Assembly: GCA_020912385.1 (NCBI GenBank)
Contig: CP087221.1
Location: forward strand, 248,001 to 312,000
DNA: 64,000 nucleotides
DNA from: Neofusicoccum parvum
Taxonomy: Eukaryota > Ascomycota > Dothideomycetes > Botryosphaeriales > Botryosphaeriaceae
Direction of reading: 5' to 3'
In this document: positions 24,452 to 36,729 of the stretch, one piece after another
Layout of the letters: each line of letters opens with the position of its first letter
How positions within the stretch are numbered: the first letter of the stretch is position 1
Translations under genes and position numbers: made by a program
Notes under the pieces: generated by a model
Told to the model about the DNA's origin: nothing
The model's input: only the letters and a program-made list of their open reading frames with translations
Database searches by the model: none

Positions 24452-27400
24452 ATGCTGTCGTCCGTCCAGCCCAAGCCGCAGGGCCGCCCGGCCTCGCCGC
24501 AGTCGGACACGTCGATGCTGTCCAACATCACCGTGGCCGACCCCATCCAGCCCACCGACACCTCCGTCGCCGCGTCGTCGACGCCGCCGACCAGCCAGTC
24601 CGACGACCAGAGCGTGCACGAGGACGCGCACAAGCAGCTCGAGCAGCCCGCGCGCCGTCGCCACAGCTCCCGCCCGCGCTCCGCCGTTGCGACCTACAAT
24701 GACAAGGAGAACGCGGGCACGCGCATCCACACGCCGGCGAAGTACCGCAAGGACAAGGACACACCGCTTCACTCGCCGCAGCAGCCCACCAAGCCCGACG
24801 AGCACGACCAGACCGACCACGCCGGCCAGGACACGCCCGCCGACCCTGCAAGGCCTGCCGACGAGTCAATGCAGCGCCGTCAGAGCGGACGCGCTCGCAA
24901 CAGTGTTGTCACGTACAATGACAAGGAGAACGCCGGCACTCGCATCCACACGCCCACCAAGTACATCGACGGAACCTACATCCGCAAGACGCTGCACGAC
25001 CCTATTCCGATCCCGGGAAGACCGCAATCCCTGTCGCAATCGCCGCCGTCTACAAAGAGGTCGAACAAACATGCCCTCAAGCGTCGCGCAAGCGGCCTGC
25101 GGACTGAGCTGCGGGCAGACAGCGATGAAGACAGCACACGGTCAGTTGTAAACCGCCAAGCAACGCGCCTGGGTGCGAAGGCCAGCAAGCTCACACGGAC
25201 TGTTCCTAGCGCCACCTCGCAACTGGGCAAACGTGGTCGCGAGGCCTTCGAGGCTGTCAAGAGCAAGACAGCAGGATCCGCCAAAAAGACTGCGCGCAAA
25301 GCGGACGGCCCCACGAAGAAGCGCCAGAAGAGGGCATCTTCCGAACCAACGCCCGAGCCCACGCTTATACCTCCACACCGCGATAGGACAGTCCTGAATT
25401 ACGCCGACGGGAACAACATGCGCAAAAAGTACTATCTGAACGCGGGCAAGTTCTATAGCACCGGCCAGGATGATCTGGTCCTGAAGCTTTCTACAATGGT
25501 TGGCCACCACAAGCCGAACACCAAAGCGGACGGCTCCCGGAACCCTGTACTTCCACTGCCAATGTTTTCGATGGCGGACAAGTTGGATCTGTTTCCGAAG
25601 AAGAAGGTGCCTGAGCAGAAGCGGCCGTTTGAGCCGTTCCAGCTCCCGTACGATGTTTTCTGCCCCTTGCCAAAGGAAACCAAGGTGAAGGATTGGAGGG
25701 AGCTGAGGAAGAGTAAGTTCCAGTGCCGCAAATCACGTGTCCTGGTTACTTAACCTGTGAACAGATGAGTACAAGGGTGAAGATGCCCAGGAGATTAAGG
25801 CCAGAGCTAGGGACCAGTGCAAGAAGCAAAGGCAGATGGAGGCCTCAACTTGCAACTGTATTGGCAGCTGCGAGAGGGACTCCTGCTTCAATGCCACTCT
25901 GTTCTTCGAATGCGACGATAGGAGCTGTAACCTGGGCCTCGAATGCGGCAATCGCCAGTTCACCCTTCTGCAGAAGCGATATAAAGACGAAACGCGCCAA
26001 GGAAAGTACTTCAAGAACTTCAACGTCGGTGTTGAGGTTGTTGAGACCAAGGACCGTGGTCATGGTGTCCGGGCGATGAGGCCATTTCAACGGGACCAAA
26101 TCGTCATTGAGTACATTGGCGAGATCATTACCCAGCAGGAGAGTGACCGCAGAGTGAACGAAGTCTACAAGGATCACAAGGTAAGCTCCAACTCTAATTT
26201 GGATGGGAATGCTTGCAATCAAATTATCTTTCCTGATGAGAGATACGTGCCAAGTTCCAACGCGGCCTTGCTTGGGAACATCACGTGTCCCATTGTGGAA
26301 CCCGATTCATAGCTTCTCTGGCAACTTCTATTTTGAATTGGCTAACCATCACTTGCAGTGCTTCTACCTGATGAACTTCTACGATAAACTGATCATCGAC
26401 GGTTACCGTGGAAACGTAGCCCGCTTCGTCAATCACTCGTGTGATCCCAACTGTAGGATGGAGAAGTGGACTGTGAACGGGGAACAGAGAATGGCGTTGT
26501 TCGCAAACCGGTTCATTATGACTGGCGAAGAGCTTACCTGGCACTACAACTTTGAGTATGTTTTCGTTGATTTTCTGCTTCCCTCGCATTTTGCTGACGC
26601 ATTTTATAGGTCGTATGGTCAGGAGCAGCCGTGTTACTGTGGAACTTGGAACTGCGCAGGCGTCATCGGGCGTCATACCAGGATCAAGCCTAACAAAGAG
26701 GTTGCTGTCGGCAACAAGCGTAAGTCACCTGATGATGCAGAGGACAGGCCGAAGAAGAAGCAAAAGGTCAACCGGTTAGTTGAAGCTGCTTCAAACACTG
26801 GTAAGACCCTCTTGTCGAAGACCAAGCAAGGTTTGAAGGGTCTCGTGGACACTGTGACCGCAGCTGCGTCTACACCAACTGTGGAAACGAAGAAAAGCCG
26901 GGACGAAAGGGCGGCCAGAAGGTCTCTGGCCGCTGCGAAGGAGTCATCTACCGAGAACACACCAGAACCGTCAAGTACTAGCAGGTCCACGCGCGCGACC
27001 AGGCAGAGTGCCAGTCCGAAGAAAGGTTCAGCCCAAACCACCGTCCGAAAGCTTCAAGCCGAGGAACTATCCCGTCGCCCCAGTTCCAGGTCATCACTGT
27101 CGTCAAAGGCCGCCGCGACTCCCGAATCGCGGTCACGATCAGCTCCCATTCGTACCTCTTCTCGTAGCATCCGTGCGGTTTCGATCAACGACGATGACGA
27201 CGAAGACTCTGAGGCTCAAGTCGCCTCCGTATCGAGGAAAAAATCGCCCATTCTTGCGAGGAAGGTCCCGAAAGTGAAGTCCCCGCTCTCGTCATCATCT
27301 AAGAGTACGGTCGCGCGGAATTCGACAACTTCTAGGAAATCTACCGGATCCAAGTCCAGCAGTCCTGCAATTAGGAGTGGGGCATCTAACGAACAAAGCG

Positions 27401-27630
27401 ACTTCACGTCGACCTCGGGAACGGAGGCTACTTTGACGAATGGCACCACGACGGTATCTTCGACGAACGTTGCTACGCCTGTCACGACGTCTAAGACTAC
27501 GAGCTTGAAGCAGTCGAGGCTGTCGTTCCTGCCAGGCGCGCTAGGCTTTCAGAAGAGTGAGGTTGAGCTTGAGAAGGTGGTCAAGAAGACTGTTAAGAAG
27601 AAGGGTAGTAGGTCGTCGATTGAGGTGTGA
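24452..27630 (+). CDS. ASH1: ASH1-type histone H3 lysine methyltransferase (AWS-SET-postSET)
   Basis: The 964-residue protein has exons 24452-25712, 25765-26180, 26359-26555 and 26610-27630. The catalytic part lies mid-protein. An AWS cysteine cluster (CNCIGSCERDSC ... CNLGLECGN, about 449-480) is followed by the SET domain (about 485-625) with RGHGVRA, IEYIGEII, NHSCDPN (584-590) and the GEELTWHYNF strand, and by a post-SET zinc motif CYCGTWNC. This arrangement is that of the NSD/ASH1/Set2 class, which methylates H3 lysine 36. The long N-terminal extension and the lack of SRI and WW domains after the SET domain point to the fungal ASH1 group rather than Set2. The N-terminus holds a near-perfect duplication around YNDKENAG. 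The C-terminal third is basic, Ser/Thr-rich and probably disordered. The name is that of the methyltransferase, not the yeast transcription factor Ash1. Confidence 0.92.
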
Positions 27631-29855
27631 AGTGAGTGAGAAGGCTATCAAAGGCCTTACTTCCAGGAGTCTCAGGCAGGAAGTTGGCGGATAGGAGTGG
27701 ATTTGTCGGAGATTGAATTGCTGGATGAACTCATGTGCAACTGATTGACGGATGATTGCGGACGGAGGAGTGATCGCAGGCAAATGTGCTAGAAGGAACT
27801 GCGGGGCGTGCGTTCATGCATTATCGTGTATTCTGGTCGTTTTTTTTTAGGAGTTGGGGAGGGTCGAGCTTTGTTATCTTTCTGCATGCTTTCCTTTTAT
27901 CTTTTTATTTTCTCGAGACGCGCGGATATGGACATATTTAACTGCTGGGTGATTTACCGAGGCAAAGGGCAATTGGGGAAGCTTGTTCAACACGTGGAGG
28001 TGGGTAGGCAGCCGGGCGGTGACGGTGCTGGGCAGGGTCTTTACTCGTGGGCAAGTGTTACCAGCATATCTCTTTTTCTTCTCTTTTCTGTTCTATGCAT
28101 CTGCACTTACGGGACGGTGGGGCACCATGGTTTTTGTTTTACTCTTATCTCTTTCCTTCGGAAGACAGGCGGTGGTGGGTCAGGTAGGTAGTCAAGGGAT
28201 TTTTTATTAGTTTGGGGGTGCATGCGTCATTTTTCTTTCTCGAAACAGGCGATAAAAGGCGTTGCTACTCGGGTAATCATTAATGGAAGTACACCTTTTT
28301 CCCCCTCCCTGCGAGCGTGTGTTGCGGCTTACTCACCGCGTCGAGTTGCGAAGTGGGCGGGGAGCAATCAAGGCAGCGGTACGGTCGGGGCCGGAATGAG
28401 TTGCTAGTGCTCCAGTTGACTAGAGACACAGTCGACACCATAGCTTTGGTCGGGCGTTCCGTGTTGCTCGAGATCTGTCGAGTTTGCAGGTCAATGCCGG
28501 ATGGTGCATCGAGGGAGGACTCTGAAAGCAAAAAAGATCATACCTACTGTCTTTTAATTTCATAAGTAGTGCGCGGACGAGATTTAGAGGGCTGCGAATA
28601 CGAAGACCGTGTGCAAGAAAGCCCGTGAGTATATACGTATCCATGATCGCCTAAATTCGTCTGGAGAGAAGGTGGTGGTATGTGTCGGATTGAACCTGCT
28701 GAACAGCCGCTGCCGTATACGTGGTCTCATGTCCATGTGTTTGTTATCCTGATGAGCAAACTGCCAGTGGGTCGTTGCATCCGCAACGAATGGCAATATA
28801 TGGCATACTAGCGTCCTAGAGGAAATGCAGTAAAAATAATTAACCGGTCTGGGGTGCTGCTATTGGTGCTTTCTTAGCCGCCTTGAGAGAGAAAGTGGAA
28901 AGGCTCCACCGCATGAGGCGCGCTGTGTGATCGCTACGGTCCGCGTTGTGGCATACGAAGTAGTCACGCGCGTCTCAATTGGAGAAGCGTGCTGTATCAT
29001 CAATGGACATTCCCACAAGCAGATAGAATCAGCGTCGAAAGAAGCAAATCATTCATTGCACGAACCACTCCTTCGCTAACGCGCAACACTACAACTAATC
29101 AAAAGGGGGGGATATCCGTCTGTTCGAATGAAACAGAGAAAAAACCACGCCGCTATACCAGGATACTGAACACTTAATCTATCGCGTCGCTTCTTCTCAA
29201 TGAAAAAGCTGATGAGAGCACAACTGCTCTCCTGCACTGCACAATACTTGATTACCCCTGCTTCCCCCAATACCCCCATTCGGTCGGATTCTGCAGGCTG
29301 ATGCGCAAAAGAGTACACAAAAAACAAGTTAATACACGGGGATTCGTCGATCGTTTGCAAAACAAAACATCAAAGCACCGGAAAAGAAAAACGGGAAAAG
29401 ATCTATATACAGTAGCTGCCGCGAGAGCGGCAGCCGAGAACCGGGAAACTTTTTGTACAAGTGAAAAAGAAGAGCCGTTATAAGTTCGGGGTCGTAATGA
29501 CGTAGTTGCGGCGTTTGGTTTTATGCAGAAGAAAGGGGGGAGGGACGATGGACGGGTGTGTGATTAGGCTCGGCTGCGCAGAACCGAGCGTGCGAGAAAA
29601 ACCAAAGATAAAAAAAGGCGTTCGTAAGGGCGACGGAAAGTAGCAGGAGCCAGAAGTTGGTCTCGTCCGTCATTGGATTATCAGGAGACAATAGTCCTGA
29701 GAGACGACAAGACGAGATACTCCCCTTCTCCTTTCTCCTATCCAAGTCCTCGCCTAACATCTTTGCATGGCGCTTGCTATGCACGCTATGCACGCATTAT
29801 CCTTCAGGGAGTCTTTGTGCAATAAAAACTCCAGCTCCATCGACATGACATCGGA
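27631..29855. other. Intergenic region (converging 3' ends)
   Basis: About 2.2 kb between convergent genes. It contains T-rich stretches (27839-27849 and around 28070-28150) and short open frames without domains. No RNA gene or mobile element is recognisable. Confidence 0.6.
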
Positions 29856-32057
29856 TTAATCGTGGCCAGCACTGCCCACAGGGCTTCTGGGTGTGCTGTT
29901 ATGATTCGTCGGCGTGCGTGCCCTGCTGCTTGGCCCCTGGAAACTCGGGACCGCACCTTCAGTACCACCACCACCTGTTGCCGTTGCACGGCCACTGACA
30001 TCTTGCATCTCAACACCACCTTGCTGATCCTTGCTCAGCGAGGTGGTGCGTTTGCTGCGACGGTCACCAAAGCGCTGATCACCCTCCTCGTAGCGGCGCT
30101 TGAAGTTGAGGTAAGTCGGCGGCCTGGGCCGAAACAGCACAGCGGCGAAGTTCTGCCAGAGAGACTTCTGCGTGAAGGGTCGGTGGCGATCTTTCGGAAG
30201 AAACTTGTGAGAGTTGAGATACTCACGCGTGGTCTCACCACGCATGATGAGGAAGACATGGTAGCCCCAAAGCGAGGCCGGGTACCAGGTTACAAGAATG
30301 CCGTAGATCATCATGGCAAAGGGGACACGCCAATGTGAAATTGCGTCACTGAAGGTGCGCGACGACTCCTCGTTCATCCAAGCCATGAGGTGCCCAAGGC
30401 TGGCAGCAAATAAAAAGGCGCCAAGAAGAGTCGAAGAGCTGACGAAGACGAAGAAGTATCGGTAGTTGCGGCGACCGACACAGTTGTTGAGCCAAACACA
30501 ATGGTGGTCCTGGGTTTCGATACAGTTGTCGCAGACACGGCAATGGTGCGCACGCGGCGGGCGCCAGATGTTGCACGACTTGCAGTACTTGGTTGGAACC
30601 TCCATAGCGGCCGTTTGAGAGCTAGCTGAAGTGACCATAACCCATTCGGTAGTGGGCGGCCCCACTGCTAGTGGATCTTCTGAAGGATCCGGCGGCGGGA
30701 ACGGGTGGAGATTACGGGGGAGAATCTATTCGTGGCTCAGTCAGCAAGAACACGAACCAGTAGGAATAGGGGACTTACGCCAGGGTCGGAAACAGACGCG
30801 TGGAAGAACGAAGAAACGCAGACTAAAAAGAGGTACGCAAACAAAATGGGTATCGCTGGTGAAACATGAAGCCATAACCACGGTGCTCTGCGAATCTTGC
30901 ATTAGCGTAGCTGCTTCACCAGCTATAGATCGGTCCCAAACTTACGAGAAAACGAGGAAAAGAATTGCGGGAACAGCAACAAGGAGTCCCGTTCCGATGC
31001 TGATGGGCCGGTCCCTGGTATTCTGCAACCTGCCGCCCCAACAGAAGACGGTATTTCCGGTGAAGTACTCGTAATTCTTGCCAAGGTTGATTTCCTTTTG
31101 AATTTCAGCCTTCGTGATGTCCGTTGCAGCATCTTGCGCTTGCAGTCTTGGCGATGACGCAGCCGATGACAGCTTCTCATGGCCTTGTCCTTGCGGACGA
31201 ACGGAGCCAGAATTGTGACCACGGCTAGGCAGCATGAAGCTCGACCTAAAAGAACGCGGGGATTTCTGGCCCGGAGGAATCAGGGAGCCAGACTTGTTCG
31301 CTCGCGACAGGTCCAGGTGCGAAGGCGCCTCGTTCCTCGGTGGTTGTTGCAACGGGGTAATGCTTTCGCCATGGCTACGGACTGTATCGGGAACTGTAGG
31401 CGTGGTGTTTGCCGTGGTGCGGTCTGGAAGATACTCGCGTTCGCTGAACTCGGTGGCTGGCGATGGGGGAGGCCGTCCATCCTGATCAGACTGGACATTG
31501 CTGGGAGCCTGGCTGGGAACCGAAGTGATGCTGTTGCGATACGGGTTGAAGCCTAATTCACTGTGGCCATCGTGCGAGAGCGACGTCCGACCCATGATAG
31601 AACTCGGCCGCTGCCCCCGTTGTCCTTGTAACCTCTGTGCGCTCATGGGACGGAAGAAGGCCGATTGCTGGATTCCTGCGACGTGCGACTTGCTCTGCGA
31701 TGTAGGCGGACGGGTGGTGCCGGCAGAGCCAGCGGCTGCGCCCTGCCCTCCGCTGTTGCCGCGCGAGGGCGGAGGACGCGACCACGTTCGACGGTTTCCT
31801 GTTGTTGACATGGACGAGGGCCGCGACGGCGGCAGGCCGGCCTCGCCCGGCGGGCCGGTGAGGCCAGAGACGCGGGAGGCGCGGCGGACCTGCGAGTCCT
31901 GCGGCTGGTCCTGAGCGTCGCCATCCTCAGAGGCTATGTCGGTCATGCGCGAGGAGATGATGCTGGCGGCGCCCTGGGTGCCGGTGGGAATGTCGAGAGG
32001 GGTCGGGAAGGAGCTGCTGGGGGTCGACGAACGCGGCGGGCTGGTGGGAGGGGTCAT
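29856..32057 (-). CDS. ERF2: DHHC palmitoyltransferase, Erf2 type
   Basis: This encodes a 696-residue S-acyltransferase of the ER/Golgi membrane, which in yeast palmitoylates Ras together with Erf4. Exons on the minus strand are 32057-30946, 30887-30779 and 30725-29856. The first 320 residues are Ser/Pro/Arg-rich and disordered. They are followed by the Erf2 signature NYEYFTGNTVFCWGGRLQN, two membrane segments (about 355-400), the cysteine-rich domain (KYCKSCNIWRPPRAHHC, CDNC) and the catalytic DHHC at about 480-483, then two more membrane segments, the TTxE motif (TTRE) and a basic Gly/Ser-rich tail. Splice joins VFSAPWLWLHVSP and SDPGILPRNLHP are as expected. Its start is 558 bp from the divergent small mitochondrial gene. 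Confidence 0.94.
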
Positions 32058-32615
32058 TGCGGCGCGTCAGGCGTGGCTGCGACGCGGCGGAGGGTGGTCG
32101 GGGTGGAGCGTGGTGGGAGGTGTAGAGAGCGTGGGCACGAATGCATGGCCCGGCCAAGTGTCGCGGAGGACTCGGAAGCCGGGGCGCGTTTCGCCGGCCG
32201 GTGGCTGGTAGCGAGGGCTCGTGCGGAGAGAGAGCGTGGGTGCTGGGGGAAGCGTCAGAGCAGCATGGCCGGCGGCAGGCGTGGTCGTGGAGCGGTCTTT
32301 GAGACGCAGCGCGCAAGAGTAGGTAAAGGAGTCGGCCTGGAAATCGCCCGCCGTGTGCATGAGCGCGGCCGCCCAATCGTGTGCGCCGCCCTGCAGATCG
32401 CCGCCCGGCTTTTGTCCGGCGCGTGCCTGCCTGATCCGGGTGCAATCCTGCAGCGCGCCGCCGCGCCCTGACATCAGCCCGCAGCCCGCGCGGCGCCGTG
32501 TTGTTCCGCGCCGCCCGCACGTGACCGAGCCTATCAAGACGCCCGCAATAATGCACCCGCGCAGTGGTCTGACTTCACCCGCATCTCCTGCACCGCGCAG
32601 CTTCACGCATCAACC
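32058..32615. promoter_or_regulatory. Bidirectional promoter region between ERF2 and the small mitochondrial gene
   Basis: A 558-bp, strongly GC-rich divergent spacer. A CACGTGAC element (CACGTG E-box) is at 32518-32525, about 90 bp before the right-hand ATG. In fungi such sites can bind bHLH factors of the Cbf1 type; any function here is inference. Confidence 0.45.
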
Positions 32616-33288
32616 ATGTCCGCCATCACCGGTCGCGCTGCCTTCCGCGCCACGCGCGCCCTCCGCTTCCACGCCGCCCGCCCGCTCCGCGCCGAGGCCG
32701 CCGCCACCGACAAGCAGGCCAGCAAGGACGCCCTCAAGCAGGCCGGCAAGAAGGACCCCGAGCTCTACGTGCGCCCGCCCGCCCCAATTGCCTCAAGCCG
32801 CACTGCTTGATACTGACACCAAGCCGCCGTGCAGGTTCTGTGGACTGTCATGGCCGGTGCATTCGGTCTGGCCGGCTGGTACTTCTGTAAGCCAGAACCC
32901 CTCGGCTCCACGCCGTGACTCCCAATGGCGTCACGAAAGCCTCGAATACTTTGCGTCTAACGCGAGACCGCCTCAACGCAGCCCGCTCTCCCACCTCTGC
33001 TACCTCCGAGAAGGAGGTTTCCAAGGTCCCCGGCAGCGAGCCCTGGAAGACCAGCGGCGACGCCAAGTACCAGTACTACCCCGGCGGCGACTCCACCCAG
33101 GCTCCCCGCGATGCTCCTTCCGCCCTGAACACCGTCATCATCCCGAACGTGAACCTGCCCAAGGTAAGAAAGCATTGGATGTTGTGGACAAGTCGGCTCG
33201 GGCAAATGGAAGCTGGAGATCAGCGCTGACATTGGACTTACAGGAGCTCCACGAGAAGTACAACAAGTACGGCAAGGAGGGTTACTAG
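32616..33288 (+). CDS. Small single-pass mitochondrial protein of unknown function
   Basis: The gene has four exons (32616-32768, 32835-32886, 32982-33163, 33244-33288) and encodes 143 residues. The N-terminus (MSAITGRAAFRATRALRFHA) is rich in Arg and Ala and lacks acidic residues over 25 positions, a typical matrix-targeting sequence. A single hydrophobic helix follows at about 52-68 (VLWTVMAGAFGLAGWYF). The remainder is a hydrophilic domain with GDAKYQYYPGGD and APSALNTVIIPNVNLP, ending in ELHEKYNKYGKEGY. I recall similar small proteins across Pezizomycotina without a named function; topology suggests an inner-membrane protein facing the intermembrane space or an assembly or accessory subunit, but this is inference. 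Fully in-frame splicing with good donors and branch points (TCTAAC) supports the model. Confidence 0.83.
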
Positions 33289-33954
33289 TTTAGCATTGCA
33301 TGCGCTGAGCAGATGGGGAAATAGAGGTTTGGCTGAAAACGTGAACACGCTGTTGCCAATGTACAGAGTTTTGATTCCCTGCGGTGTAGAATAAGATCGA
33401 CAGTAACCCTACTGGTTGGCACGTGTGCACTCTCGTTGTCTATATGGCACGTGTGGGGAGCTTGCCATCTGAATCCCTGACAAAAACCTGCTGTACAGGT
33501 GCCAGCACTCAGCATCTGTCTTACTGAGTAAGATGCTTTGACTCCGTGCAAAGCAGCACGTGCGTATGCCTCCCGAGCACGCCGGATGTCGAGGCTGAGC
33601 GTTCGGATATGTGTACTAGAATCTGATGAGACCTGACTCCGGACCTGGTGATACAAACGCACGACGAGCATGCCTTTCAACTGGGTTTTATGGTTTGATA
33701 TACTATCTTAAATCGCTTCAGTGTCCTCGGAGTTTTCAGACTTACTTGCACCTCTTGTACGCTTCTTCACTTAGTTATATCGAGTTATCCATCAAGCTCG
33801 CTAGGCTGCTTATTCACCCAAGGCCGTTTTCAAGGCCACTGTTGATACCATGAATACCATTTCCAATCCTGGCCATTCCAATTTCGGCCATTTGTTTCCA
33901 CTCTTTCCACAGAAACCCTCGTCAAACCCGCCTTTGCTACTTCAAATTCCAGTT
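33289..33954. other. Intergenic region
   Basis: About 670 bp holding the 3' UTR of the mitochondrial gene. No gene or RNA is recognisable. Confidence 0.55.
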
Positions 33955-34600
33955 CTACAAGCTACACCTCACATCAACATCATAATACACCTTGGTCTCC
34001 ATATCCCCAGTGTCCATCTCGGAGTGAGCCTTCTCCGACTCCCCTTCTCCCCCTCTTTCTCCCCCGCCACCTTGTGCAAGACCTTCGCCGTCAGGGGTGG
34101 TGTATATAGCCGCAGAGTCGACGGTGTCTTCCTGCTTCTTCACGGCGACCTTAGCCTTTTTCGCTAGCGCCTTTCGCTGCCTCCTGGTCATCGGTGGTGG
34201 CAGATCGGATTCGCTAGGCGTGTGGATTCTGGCTTGAAGCTCGAGGTACATACGTGAAGGCCTGGCGGAATCGCGGCCTCTCGTTGACGAAGTTGGTGAT
34301 CTTGGTCATGCCCTTGCGCGACAGCGGGACGCATGTGGTGCTGAAGTTTCGTTTTCCCACGTATTCCTACGTCAGGTAATCTATTCTCCTGGATGTGCTG
34401 CGGAGCGCGAGCACGTCGGCGTCGAATACAATGTCCATTATCTTCGCAAGTTGCTCTTCCGGGAGCTTATCCGGGCCGCGCTTCTCCTTCTTATCCGCGA
34501 GATGAACCGTAGGCGGTGGGAAGAGTCAACGAGCGACCTTCTTGAGTAGCGAACGGGGGAGGTGGACGTTGTAGATAGTTGTCTTGTATTAGGGTTTGGA
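33955..34600 (-). pseudogene. Decayed F-box domain gene
   Basis: On the minus strand a protein-like stretch can be read from about 34596 to 34246, interrupted by two stop codons: a TGA (34522-34524) after KKVAR and a TAG (34368-34370) after RRIDYLT. Between and after the stops the sequence keeps protein character: LPEEQLAKIMDIVFDADVLA with LRSTSRR fits an F-box start, and EYVGKRNFSTTCVPLSRKG and NFVNERPRFRQAF follow. Reading then needs a frame change to continue into a 98-residue open frame (34251-33955) with a basic segment (RRQRKALAKKAKVAVKK) and an acidic Gly-rich tail. Both stops are what a C-to-T change in CGA and CAG would give. No splice sites remove both stops. F-box proteins are substrate adaptors of SCF ubiquitin ligases; this copy is probably dead. 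Confidence 0.6.
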
Positions 34601-34675
34601 CGAACCCATATCTGGTTGACTCATTCTACCAATCTCATTTTTTCTATTTAATTACTCCTTTATTTCGTACGCTCG

Positions 34676-34703
34676 CTTCTTCTTCTTCTTCTTCTTCTTC
34701 TTC
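34676..34703. repeat. (CTT)n microsatellite
   Basis: About nine perfect CTT units in a row, immediately beside an AT-rich stretch. It is a simple pyrimidine repeat with no coding context. Confidence 0.9.
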
Positions 34704-36722
34704 GCCAATCTCTTCTCGCATATAGGACTAGTTGAACAATTCTCTTTACTACGTTCCATAACACGGTAAACGGCGGACAATAGCTGTGTTTCCTTGGACT
34801 AACCGCTTTAGGAAGTTTCACCTCATCCATTCCTATCCAAAGAGGCTGGAAAAAGAATCAGTTAGCTAGCACCTTGAGGGAGGCACATGACGAACATGAG
34901 CGGAGCCTAGGTGTTACCGTGCTAGTGTAAAGGCTTAGTCAACTGTAGCCGAGTCAACGTGAGAACAGCAGCCAAAGGACCTGGCGAACATTTTCTGCAA
35001 CTAGTTTCACCTTCCGACGGAAATAAATGTATAGGAACGGTTTACACATGGCTTGTACAATCGGAATCTGGAGATGAACGTTGGGTACCGTAGCTTCGTA
35101 AAAGGGACAGTCGATCTCTAGTCTGCTCCAACAATTGTTGACATTCATGTGAAGGCTTTCAATTACCACCTAAGACCCATACTCCTTCAGCCTTTTAGTC
35201 AAGTTGTAAGCCTGAAGCCCTGCTCTAGCGATGTGCTCTCGTGTTCCTTGCATATGTTAGGAAGTATCAGTAGATCTCCGTCGACATTGGCTTTCGAGAC
35301 TTGGTTGATTAGATTGACGAAGCGTGGCAGTCGGCAATCAGGCTAGAATTCTCACCCGTGGCTGGTTCAAAGTTGCTGCAAGTCGACTCCGTGCCACAAA
35401 GCACTGCTTCCCGCACCGAATTAAGAGGTCGGGATCTTATAGTCGCAAAGTCGTTGCCGGATCTGTTCAGGTAAAGCGGCTCGCTTACATCACCGGGGCT
35501 AAGGGACATGAAACGTCCCGCCTCGCTCCCCTCTCCCTCCAACTTCTCTTCCGCCTGCATCCCTTTTCCTGTGGATCTGCACTACCCGATGGCGTAGGCC
35601 GCATCTTCATGCTAACTATAGCACGCTCGCGATCAAGGAAGCGATGCACTGCGCACGCTCAGCTATCGCAGGCAATCACGCCAACTGCAGCCGCAGGTTA
35701 CTGCCGCATTGCTACTCGCTGCCCAGATTGACGCAAGTCAAACACGCACGGATGCCATGGCGTGCTTTGAAGCTGAGAATGTGTCGACTTGCAGCCCTTC
35801 TGCTGAGAAAGTGCATGCAGCGAACGAAACATCGCTCAGCTGAGTGACCCCTCCGCGTGAGCCAACAACTTGGTTCGTTTAATGGCAGTTCTCTTGGCCA
35901 GCCGGCAGAATACCTGATGTGTCACAGTAATTGCTTCTGTGGCAAAATGTCATGCGCGTGGAGGGCCTTGGACTGTGCAAGAGGCATCAGCGGGAGTACT
36001 ATAGCAGGGCCGATCCGACTCGGCGAGTACCATTTACCCCGAGTCTGCCTAATTGCTCCACACCTCTGCCTTCTATCAAACTTTCTTCTTTATACAAGAT
36101 TCGGGAATTTCGGGAACAGCAGCACCTGGGATAGACAGCTCTGTGTTGCGCACCGAGACGAAGCTATTTAGCCGCCATGCCACGGTGTGCTGGACAAGGC
36201 AGCCCCTCCCCTCTTCCCGTCGTCCGGCGGACAACAGACAATACATCAAGCGTAAGGCTGTTTGTGGGGTGCATCTCCTACGCCAGAGAAGGGTAAGTGG
36301 TAGATCTTCTTGACTTTTTCGAGATACGACTTTCCCATCGAGCGGGTAAATGGCAGGGGTCGCACGCGGCTGTCAAAAGCTTAGCATGATACTCTATACG
36401 TCCTCAGCTAGACGGTATACGTAGTACGGGATACGGCTGCTAAAACCAAGTAGCATCCAGAGGACTAGCTTCATCGGGTCCATAACAAAACGCCTGGATG
36501 CAGCCGAAATCTGGCGACGGGCGAATGAGACGTGAGAACGCGAGGCGGCTGTATCCGCCATGCAAGGCGCTTGAGACATGGCGGATGGTCTCACTCATGG
36601 GACAGGTGAGGTGCTCCCAGTTCAGAGCGCTCGCGGCATCAAAGCGCCAGGAACGAGCGTCATGCGGCATGAAACTGCTTACAGCCGAGAGCCCCGAAAC
36701 GAAAGCCTGCAGGGGCCAGGTC

Positions 36723-36729
36723 GGCTAAA
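36723..36729 (+). promoter_or_regulatory. XlnR/Xyr1-type activator site (GGCTAAA)
   Basis: A perfect GGCTAAA lies 334 bp before the xylanase ATG. This heptamer is the established binding sequence of the fungal xylanase activator XlnR/Xyr1. A second copy in the opposite orientation (TTTAGCC) is at 36167-36173. A CreA-type carbon-repression hexamer (CCCCAC on this strand) is at 36800-36805. That the sites work here is inference from position and family knowledge. Confidence 0.55.

Noticed and set aside
26203..26358. Reading through the third ASH1 gap as coding (continuous frame from 26203)
   Set aside because: Removing 26181-26358 as an intron joins YKDHK to CFYLMNFYDK, the normal SET-domain sequence; the read-through disrupts it.
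35320..35410. tRNA-like patch (a CTCACC-type anticodon-side sequence and a GGTTCAAA-type box)
   Set aside because: There is no matching A box, no acceptor-stem pairing and no closed cloverleaf on either strand.
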